A stretch of DNA of 64,000 nt from Labilithrix sp. (GTDB lineage: Bacteria > Myxococcota_A > Polyangia > Polyangiales > Polyangiaceae): contig JAHBWC010000044.1 in NCBI GenBank assembly GCA_019637225.1, forward strand, positions 1 through 64,000. Reading direction: 5' to 3'. Of this stretch, positions 58,032 to 64,000 are shown in pieces. A program made the translations under genes and the position numbers. Every line of letters begins with the position of its first letter. Position 1 is the stretch's first letter. A model generated the notes under the pieces. The model saw nothing but the letters and a program-made list of their open reading frames with translations. It was not told the DNA's origin and did no database searches.

Positions 58032-59537
58032 TCAGCGGCCGGACGGGCGCGGATCGAGGAACGTCGCGCCGTCGGGGGTGACGACGGCGTTGTCGTCGGA
58101 GAGGCCGATGTCGGGCGGTCCGAAGTGCCGCCCGTCGTGGAGGCCGAGCACCTCTTCGGCGACGTCCTGGTAGAGACGCCGCTTCGCCTCCGAGTCGAGC
58201 CAGATCGTGACCTTCCGGACGCGCGTGCCGCCGAGCATCGTGTGCCAGCGGAGCGTCGTCATCATCGCGTTGGCGCACATCTCGACGCCGACGCGAGCGG
58301 CGCCGGTGCCGAGGGCGGGCGCCGCGATCGACGCGCAGCCGTGCTCCTCCGCCAGGATGAGCGCGCGCGCGAACGCGCGGCCGACGCACGAGACCTCGTT
58401 CCACGCGCTGACGGCGTGGAAGACGTGGCCGGTCTGGAGCGCGCCCGCGCCCGTGCGGACGCAGCTCCCGAGAGGCTGCTGGCCGCCCGCCATCGCCTCG
58501 CGCTCGAGCTCGTCGCCGCCGCGGAGGCGCAGCGCCTCGCCGACGCCGGAGCGCATCCGCAGCTCGAAGTTCGCGCTGGAGACGATCGCGTCGGCGGTGG
58601 CGGCGGCGATGTCGCCCACCGCGAAGGAGAGCTCGAGCCGGCCGAAGAGCAGGGCGCTCGGCCCGACGCGGCTCACCGCGGGCTCGGGCGGCTCGAGCGC
58701 CTTGTTCAGCATCGCGAAGTGAGAGAGGGGCGCCAGGACGTCGGCGGGGCGATCGCGGACGTCCTTCGCGAGCATCCGCCGGATCACGTCCTGGAAGTAG
58801 GCCTCGGCCGGCGAGCTCGGCGGCGGGAGGCGCGGCGCCGCGTTCGCGTCGAGGATCTCGGCCACGCTCCCGAACGGAGGCTGGCCGTAGCGGAGATCGC
58901 ACGCGGTCGCGCCGGCTCCCCAGACGTCGGTGAAGCGACCGACCTCGCCGTGCCGCAGCTGCTCCGGCGCCATGAAGGGGAGCGTGCCCGCGCTCTCGGG
59001 CGGGCTGCCGTCGCTGCGCGCGACGGCGATCCCGAAGTCGCCGAGGCGGATGCCCGACTGGGGCTCGCCGAAGACGTTCGACGGCTTGAGATCGCGGTGA
59101 ATGACGCCCGCCTGATGCGCCGCACGGAGACCCGTGCAGATTTCACGCATCACGTGGCAGACGAGCCACAGCGGGAGGCCGATCCCGAGCGTGGCGCGGC
59201 GACGGCGATCGAGCTCGGCGAAGTCGAGGCCGTCGACGTACTCCTGGACGAGGAACGGCGTCGGGGCGGCGTCGTCCGGCTCCGACGCGACGCCGGGGAT
59301 CTCCCCGGCGTCGAGCGCGCGGACGATGCGCGGGCTCGCGACCCGCGCCATCAGGCGAGCCTCCTGGAGGATGCGGGCCGCGGCGCCCTGCGTGTCGCTC
59401 GCGCGGAGGGCGCGGCGCAGCGTCTTGATGACGACCGGCGCCGCGAGCACCTCGTGCTTCGCGAGCCACACCTCGCTCATCCCCCCCTCGCCGAGGAGGC
59501 CCCAGACCTGGTAGCCGGGTACAGAGAGCTCCCGCAT
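58032..59537 (-). CDS. Ser/Thr kinase fused to a macro domain
   Basis: 501 residues. The kinase domain (about 8-275) has Gly loop GEGGMS, Lys in VVIKTL, catalytic loop HRDLKPSNV, DFG in LGDFGIA and APE in FMAPEQL, so it looks active. Residues about 305-465 match a macro domain: DAIVSSANFELRMRSGVGEALRL aligns with the ADP-ribose-binding NAANxxLxxGGGV loop, and SIAAPALGTGAARV aligns with the second phosphate-binding loop. The Gly-Gly-Gly of the first loop is RSG-type here. This may be an ADP-ribose-responsive kinase. No membrane segment is seen. It follows gcvH by 42 bp, likely without a functional link. Confidence 0.85.
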   Translation of the reverse strand: MRELSVPGYQVWGLLGEGGMSEVWLAKHEVLAAPVVIKTLRRALRASDTQGAAARILQEARLMARVASPRIVRALDAGEIPGVASEPDDAAPTPFLVQEYVDGLDFAELDRRRRATLGIGLPLWLVCHVMREICTGLRAAHQAGVIHRDLKPSNVFGEPQSGIRLGDFGIAVARSDGSPPESAGTLPFMAPEQLRHGEVGRFTDVWGAGATACDLRYGQPPFGSVAEILDANAAPRLPPPSSPAEAYFQDVIRRMLAKDVRDRPADVLAPLSHFAMLNKALEPPEPAVSRVGPSALLFGRLELSFAVGDIAAATADAIVSSANFELRMRSGVGEALRLRGGDELEREAMAGGQQPLGSCVRTGAGALQTGHVFHAVSAWNEVSCVGRAFARALILAEEHGCASIAAPALGTGAARVGVEMCANAMMTTLRWHTMLGGTRVRKVTIWLDSEAKRRLYQDVAEEVLGLHDGRHFGPPDIGLSDDNAVVTPDGATFLDPRPSGR

Positions 59538-59579
59538 CGCCCGTGCCTCCCCCGAGCCGTTCAGCCGTTCGTGACGCGG

Positions 59580-59969
59580 TCAGCTCGCGGCTTTGACGTG
59601 GTCACCGTAGCTCTTGTCATCCATGAGCTCCGCGAGCGCGGCGGCGTCGGCCGCCTCGATGACGACCATCCAGGCCTTGCCGTACGGGTCCTCGTTGACG
59701 AGCTCCGGCGATCCGTCGAGGTCCTGGTTCACCTCGACGACCTTGCCGTCGATCGGCGCGTAGAGATCGCTCAGCGTCTTGACGCTCTCGATCGTCCCGA
59801 ACGTCTTTCCCACGGAGAGCACGTCGCCGACCTTCACGTCGAGGCTCACGAGCGTGATGTCACCGAGCTGCTCGACCGCGAACGCGGTGATGCCGACGGT
59901 GACGCGGTTGCCATCGACCTTCGCCCACTCGTGGTCCTTCGTGTACTTGAGCCCAGCGGGGAATTCCAT
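59580..59969 (-). CDS. gcvH: glycine cleavage system H protein
   Basis: 129 residues, the usual family length. The lipoyl-lysine site is GTIESVKTLSDLYAPIDG, with Lys near residue 64. It carries the aminomethyl group between glycine dehydrogenase and the T protein. It lies 61 bp after gcvT in the same direction. gcvP does not follow. Confidence 0.97.
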   Translation of the reverse strand: MEFPAGLKYTKDHEWAKVDGNRVTVGITAFAVEQLGDITLVSLDVKVGDVLSVGKTFGTIESVKTLSDLYAPIDGKVVEVNQDLDGSPELVNEDPYGKAWMVVIEAADAAALAELMDDKSYGDHVKAAS

Positions 59970-60030
59970 CTCGTCTTCTTCCTTGTTCGCGCGCGAGCGT
60001 CGCTCGCTGTTCGGTCGAGTCTCGTCCGGA

Positions 60031-61137
60031 TCAGGATCGCTTGTAGAACGGCGTCTTGACGACGACCGCCTCGATGTTCTTGCCGCGGCAGTCGACGAGG
60101 AGCTTCGTTCCGATCGTCGCCATCGCGGTCGGCACGTACCCGAGGCCGATGTTCTTGCCCACCGTCGGGCCGGGGCTCCCGCTCGTGCAGACGCCGACCT
60201 CGTTGCCGTCGACGTCGCGGAGCGGGTAGCCGTGGCGGGCGATGCCGCGCCCCTCGACCTCGAAGCCGACGAGCTTCCGCGCGAGCGGCGCAGCCTTGAT
60301 CGCGGCGAGGGCGTCCTTGCCGACGAACATCGCCTTGTCGAGCTTCACGACCCAGCCGAGGCCCGCTTCGATGGGGTTCGTCGTCTCGTCGATGTCGTTG
60401 CCGTAGAGCGAGAGCCGCGCCTCGAGGCGGAGCGTGTCGCGCGCGCCGAGGCCCGCGGGCTTGACGCCGAGCGGCGCGCCGAGCTCCATCAGCTGGTCCC
60501 ACAGGGCAGGCGCGTCGTTCCACGCGCAGAAGATCTCGACGCCGTCCTCGCCGGTGTAGCCCGTGCGCGCGACCGTGCAGCGGACGTTGCCGACGACGGC
60601 GTCGCGGAAGCGGAAGCTCGGGAGGTCGCGCAGCTTCGCGGCGTCGGCCCCCGCCTTGTCGAGGATGTCGAAGGCCTTCGGGCCCTGGAGCGCGATGAGC
60701 GCGGTCTCGTCGCTCCGGTCGGCGAAGTCGCAGTGGTCCTTCGCGGCCTTCTCGAAGTGCGCCGCGATCTTCGCGTGGTTCGAGGCGTTGCAGACGATGA
60801 GCCACCGGTCCTGTGCTGCGCGATAGACGATGAGGTCGTCGAGGATCGTGCCCTGCTCGTTGCAGCAGGCGGTGTACATCGCCTGACCGTCGACGAGCTT
60901 CGAGGCGTCGTTGGTCACGAGGTAGTCGACGACGGCGGCGGCGTGCTCGCCCTTCATCTCGAGCTCGCCCATGTGAGAGACGTCGAAGAGGCCTGCGGCC
61001 GTGCGCACGGCCTGGTGCTCGTCGACGATGCCCGTGTACTGGATGGGCATCTCCCACCCGGCGAACGGGACCATCCGGCCCTTGGCGGCGACGTGACGAG
61101 CGTGGAGAGAGGTCTTGCGGGGGGCTGCCTCGGTCAT
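60031..61137 (-). CDS. gcvT: glycine cleavage system T protein (aminomethyltransferase)
   Basis: 368 residues. The start RKTSLHARHVAAKGRMVPFAGWEMPIQY, FDVSHMGEL, the folate-binding region DLIVYRAAQDRWLIVCNASN and ARTGYTGEDGVEIFC are all characteristic. It transfers the methylene group to tetrahydrofolate. The upstream gap holds three hairpins and no glycine riboswitch that I can recognise. Confidence 0.97.
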   Translation of the reverse strand: MTEAAPRKTSLHARHVAAKGRMVPFAGWEMPIQYTGIVDEHQAVRTAAGLFDVSHMGELEMKGEHAAAVVDYLVTNDASKLVDGQAMYTACCNEQGTILDDLIVYRAAQDRWLIVCNASNHAKIAAHFEKAAKDHCDFADRSDETALIALQGPKAFDILDKAGADAAKLRDLPSFRFRDAVVGNVRCTVARTGYTGEDGVEIFCAWNDAPALWDQLMELGAPLGVKPAGLGARDTLRLEARLSLYGNDIDETTNPIEAGLGWVVKLDKAMFVGKDALAAIKAAPLARKLVGFEVEGRGIARHGYPLRDVDGNEVGVCTSGSPGPTVGKNIGLGYVPTAMATIGTKLLVDCRGKNIEAVVVKTPFYKRS

Positions 61138-61177
61138 GCGCCGGGCACCCTAGTACCTGGACGCCATTAATTCGACC

Positions 61178-61220
61178 GGTTCGTTCCGACCCCACGACAG
61201 GCGAGGGGTCGGAACGAACC
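61178..61220. repeat. 16-bp perfect inverted repeat
   Basis: Arms 61178-61193 and 61205-61220 are exactly complementary around an 11-base loop, 41 bp upstream of gcvT. The arms read GGTTCGTTCCGACCCC. Similar in style to the next repeat. Confidence 0.85.
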
Positions 61221-61263
61221 TCCCGTCATCGCACAGCCTTGCGTTCGGGTGATGGTTTCTCTG

Positions 61264-61305
61264 GTCGTACCTCGACCCATCGAAATCGATGGGTCGAGGT
61301 ACGAC
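61264..61305. repeat. 20-bp perfect inverted repeat
   Basis: Arms 61264-61283 and 61286-61305 are exactly complementary with only two bases between. Such a long near-continuous palindrome is rare. A transcript from either strand would form a very stable hairpin. It lies between gcvT and a convergently placed terminator-like hairpin of the upstream lipoprotein gene. Confidence 0.9.
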
Positions 61306-61334
61306 TACCGCGCGGGCGAAGTTCGTACCCCTTT

Positions 61335-61351
61335 CGGCCCGATCCGGGCCG
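61335..61351 (-). terminator. hairpin just after the lipoprotein gene
   Basis: CGGCCCG (61335-61341) pairs with CGGGCCG (61345-61351) around a three-base loop, nine bases beyond the stop of the minus-strand lipoprotein gene. On the minus strand it is followed by AAAGGGG rather than T residues, so it is only a weak terminator candidate. Confidence 0.35.
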
Positions 61352-61359
61352 TCGCTCGC

Positions 61360-62352
61360 TCACTCCTTCGCGGCGGAGATCCCGAGCACCTTGACGCAGT
61401 AGGACGCGCCGAAGAGCTGGCGGGCGAAGTTGCGGAGCGGTGCGGCGTCGGCCGCCTTCGTCCACGTCGCGCGGTACGCTTCGTTCGCGCCGTCCGCGAA
61501 GGCCGGGACCTTCATGCCCTCGGCGTAGAGGCCCATGGCGCGCTCGGCGTTCCACGCGAGGAACTCGCGCGTCAGCGGGTTCTTCGTGAAGTACGTCGGG
61601 TCGAGCTCGTCGACGGCGCGCCCAAACGCGAGCGCGTAGACGGTGAGCTCGAGCGTACCGCCGACGGCGTCGCGCGTGGTCGTGCCCCACAGGCCCTCCG
61701 CGACGAGACCGACGCCGACCTCGCTGCCGTTGGTGAAGCTCACCCATTCCTCGAGCACGAACGTCGGCGTGTCGTTCCAGTCCCGCGTCGGCGTGACGAG
61801 GTACGGCTGGTAGCGCGGGCCGCGGAGGCTCGCGGGGACGCGCGGCGCGACGTCCTCGAGGCGGATCGCCGGCTCCACGACGAGCGTCGCGCGGTCCTTC
61901 ATCACGTAGAAGCCGTTCGCCGGCTTGCCCGTGACGTTGTAGGCGAAGCGAAGGTGGCTCGAGATCCCGAACGAGACCTGCTGGCCCCACGTGATGCGCT
62001 CGCTCGGGTAGTCGTACTGGCTGTACGTCGGATGGAGATGCCGGACGAGGTCCGTCAGCGCCGCGCCCCAGCTCGGGTGGGTCCCTTGCCGTTGTTCGGG
62101 GAAGGTGAAGAAGAGCACCTGCGATCCGGGCCACGGCGCGTCGGGTCCGGCGTCGGCGGCTCCGGCGCCCGCGTCCGCCACGCCGGACGCGCTCGTCGGC
62201 GCGCCGCCGTCGCCGCGAGGGCTCGGCTCGGTCGCGCTCGCGCCGCCGACGGGCGAGGGGATCGCCTGCGCGCTGTCTCCGCTGCACGCCGGCACGCCGA
62301 GCGTCGCGAAGGGGAGGGCGAGGAGGAACCGGAGGACGGGAGCGCGACCCAT
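61360..62352 (-). CDS. hypothetical lipoprotein
   Basis: 330 residues. The signal peptide ends GVPACSG, a lipobox with Cys about residue 23. A Ser/Ala/Gly/Asp-rich linker (about 25-75) follows, then a globular part with YSQYDYPSERITWGQQVSFG and ATLVVEPAIRLEDVAP. No known motif is seen. It is probably exported to the outer membrane. Confidence 0.7.
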   Translation of the reverse strand: MGRAPVLRFLLALPFATLGVPACSGDSAQAIPSPVGGASATEPSPRGDGGAPTSASGVADAGAGAADAGPDAPWPGSQVLFFTFPEQRQGTHPSWGAALTDLVRHLHPTYSQYDYPSERITWGQQVSFGISSHLRFAYNVTGKPANGFYVMKDRATLVVEPAIRLEDVAPRVPASLRGPRYQPYLVTPTRDWNDTPTFVLEEWVSFTNGSEVGVGLVAEGLWGTTTRDAVGGTLELTVYALAFGRAVDELDPTYFTKNPLTREFLAWNAERAMGLYAEGMKVPAFADGANEAYRATWTKAADAAPLRNFARQLFGASYCVKVLGISAAKE

Positions 62353-62477
62353 GCCCGTCAGCTAGCAATAAAACGATGGGGTTCCCATGCTGCGTGGCGG
62401 CCGCGGTCGACGGCGCCGCGGCGGCACATGCCTGCGTCCGCCCGCCCTCGCCCGTGCCGCCGGCGTCCGTTCGCGGT

Positions 62478-63383
62478 ATGCTCACGCCGGTCATGGGAAC
62501 GCCCTGGGATCGCGCTGCCGCTCGCTACCTCGAGGAATGGGTTCCGCGCTTCGTTCCCTACCACCTCGACCTCGTTCAGGAGCTCGCGCTCGCGCGCGGC
62601 CAGCGCGTCCTCGTCGCGAGCGCCGGGCCGGGCGCCGAGGTGCTCGCGGTCGCGCGCGCCGTCGGCGATCGCGGCCTCGTTCGCGCGACCGACGCGAGCG
62701 ACGAGCTCGTCGGCATCTGCAGAGAGCAAGTGGCGAGGGCCGGCTTCCCGGCGGTGAACGTCGAGCGCGCCGATCTCGCGGACGTCGGCGACGGAAACTG
62801 GAACGCGATCGTCTGCTGCTTCGGGCTCTGGACGGCGCCCGATCGCACGGCGGTCCTCGCGAGCTGGGCGAAGGCGCTCGCCTCGCACGGCAAGGTCGGC
62901 GTGCTCACGTTCGGCCCGCCCGACGACAGCGATCCGTTCGAGATGCTCGCGCAGGCGCTCCGCGATCTCGAGCCGAACGCCTTGGCCGCACCCGCGAGCG
63001 TCGCGGCCGATCGCGACTCGATGACGAAGATGTTCGAGGACGGCGGCCTCTCGCTCGTCCGCCACACGGTGCTCCGTCACACGGTGAGCTTCCCGAGCGC
63101 CGAGGCGTTCGCGAACGCGATCCGCGAGGGACGCACGTGGCGGCGCGTCTGGGAGGAGCTCGGCCCGGAGCGGATGGGCCTGGTGACGGCGCGCTTCTAC
63201 GATCGCGTGGGCGGACCGACGGCGCCCCTGAGCTTCGAGCCTGCCGTCACCCTCGCCATCGCGGCCCTCCCGGGCGCGGAGGTCGAGCTCATGTCGCGGC
63301 CGAGCGCGAAGGCGCCACCGCTGGCGAGCGCGCCTCCGCCGAAGCGCCCGTCGCGCCCGCCGCCGGACCCCTACAAGGACTGA
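62478..63383 (+). CDS. class I SAM-dependent methyltransferase
   Basis: About 301 residues from ATG 62478, or 296 from ATG 62493. Motif I VLVASAGPGAEVLAVAR, acidic ribose contact ATDASDELVG and post-motif WNAIVCCFGLW fit a UbiE/Methyltransf_11-type enzyme. The first Gly-rich loop is ASAGPGAE. The Pro-rich tail is disordered. The substrate is unknown. It lies about 100 bp before metK, the source of its cofactor, which may be coincidence. Confidence 0.8.
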   Translation: MLTPVMGTPWDRAAARYLEEWVPRFVPYHLDLVQELALARGQRVLVASAGPGAEVLAVARAVGDRGLVRATDASDELVGICREQVARAGFPAVNVERADLADVGDGNWNAIVCCFGLWTAPDRTAVLASWAKALASHGKVGVLTFGPPDDSDPFEMLAQALRDLEPNALAAPASVAADRDSMTKMFEDGGLSLVRHTVLRHTVSFPSAEAFANAIREGRTWRRVWEELGPERMGLVTARFYDRVGGPTAPLSFEPAVTLAIAALPGAEVELMSRPSAKAPPLASAPPPKRPSRPPPDPYKD

Positions 63384-63487
63384 TCGCTCGCTCGCGCGCG
63401 TCGCTGCGGCGGGGGCCGATAGGGCTTTCCGTCCCGGCTCTGCCGCGCTATGTCAGAGCGCTCGTCAACACCTCAGGGAGCTCGCGA

Positions 63488-64000
63488 ATGGCACGTTATC
63501 AGTTCACGTCGGAGTCGGTCACCGAGGGGCATCCGGACAAGCTTTGCGATCACGTCTCCGATGCGATCCTCGATGCGATCCTCACGCAGGACAAGTACGC
63601 GCGCGTCGCCTGCGAGTCCCTCGCGAAGACCGGCATGGTCGTCGTCGCCGGTGAGATCACGACGAGCGCGATCCTCGACTACCCGAAGATCATCCGCAAG
63701 ACGGTGCGGGACATCGGGTACACGAGCTCCGAGATGGGCTTCGACGCCGACACCTGCGCGGTGATCACGGCCGTCGAGCAGCAGAGCCCGGACATCGCCC
63801 AGGGCGTGACCGAAGGCCAGGGCATGCACAAGGAGCAGGGCGCCGGCGACCAGGGGCTGATGTTCGGCTACGCCTGCGACGAGACCCCGAACCTCATGCC
63901 CGCGCCGATCGACTACGCGCACCAGCTCGCGCGCCAGCTCGCGGCGGTCCGCAAGTCGAAGAAGGTCGACTTCCTCCGCCCGGACGGCAAGACCCAGGTC
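63488..64000 (+). CDS. metK: S-adenosylmethionine synthetase (partial, runs off the window)
   Basis: The first 171 residues are present; a full MetK is about 390. FTSESVTEGHPDKLCDHVSDAILD gives the N-terminal ATP site. VVVAGEITTSAILDYPKIIRKTVRDIGY and GAGDQGLMFGYACDETPNLMPAPIDYAHQLAR hold the methionine/ATP loop. MetK makes SAM from methionine and ATP. ATG 63488 follows AGGGAG. I see no clear SAM or SAH riboswitch in the 104 bp upstream. Confidence 0.97.
   Translation, partial: MARYQFTSESVTEGHPDKLCDHVSDAILDAILTQDKYARVACESLAKTGMVVVAGEITTSAILDYPKIIRKTVRDIGYTSSEMGFDADTCAVITAVEQQSPDIAQGVTEGQGMHKEQGAGDQGLMFGYACDETPNLMPAPIDYAHQLARQLAAVRKSKKVDFLRPDGKTQV

Noticed and set aside
61138..61359. Glycine riboswitch upstream of gcvT
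   Set aside because: The gap is dominated by perfect inverted repeats. I could not find the conserved riboswitch core.
63384..63487. SAM or SAH riboswitch before metK
   Set aside because: The 104-base leader is short and GC-rich. I saw no recognisable aptamer core.

Overview
The window is a GC-rich (roughly 70% by eye) bacterial chromosome segment. Type IV minor pilins with a PilY1-like adhesin, many lipoproteins with low-complexity linkers, kinase fusions, an FHA sigma-54 activator and a very large zinc-ribbon/TPR protein point to a myxobacterium (Myxococcota), probably Polyangia-like. That placement is inference from gene content, not from a marker phylogeny.

Region 1 (1-1950) is a dense tRNA array, all on the minus strand: Lys(TTT), Lys(CTT), Gln(CTG), Asn(GTT), Leu(CAA), Thr(CGT), Thr(TGT), Phe(GAA), an Asp(GTC)-like gene, Glu(TTC), a His(GTG)-like gene and Arg(CCT). 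It may continue left of the window. No gene encodes a full CCA end. Three units (Leu, Phe, Asp-like) are circularly permuted. The T arm and 3' acceptor strand are transcribed before the 5' acceptor strand, D arm and anticodon arm. Their outer flanks form a conserved two-helix structure with a 3x3 internal loop, supported by compensatory changes between the three copies. Several neighbouring tRNAs lack canonical tertiary bases. This is the most unusual signal in the window.

Region 2 (1950-18970): a gene-poor stretch with one possible small ORF, a LuxR-type regulator, a lipoprotein, a DUF429-like protein with a small zinc-ribbon protein, comM and recA. These are followed by a Ser/Thr kinase-receiver fusion divergent from a TPR/winged-helix protein, a divergent acyl-CoA dehydrogenase/HxlR pair, a metallo-beta-lactamase-fold hydrolase, a lipoprotein hydrolase and an FHA sigma-54 activator.

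Region 3 (19000-30150) is read leftwards. A minor-pilin operon (fimT-like, pilV-like, pilW-like, pilX-like, pilY1-like, small lipoprotein) runs with mostly overlapping stop/start codons. It is followed by a propeller lipoprotein and a flippase.

Region 4 (30400-47750): a lipoprotein, an RNase HII-like protein, a DksA/TraR protein, uvrA, a PLP-dependent sulfur amino acid enzyme and the zinc-ribbon/TPR giant. Then comes an overlapping cluster of a DUF4350-like protein, MoxR, DUF58 and rsmA.

Region 5 (47800-64000): a small acidic/basic protein, two overlapping secreted propeller-type lipoproteins, mutS with an EamA transporter, a receiver-GGDEF protein, a kinase-macro domain fusion, gcvH and gcvT. 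The window ends with a hairpin-rich gap, a lipoprotein, a methyltransferase and the start of metK. DNA maintenance is well represented (recA, comM, uvrA, mutS, an RNase HII-like protein).
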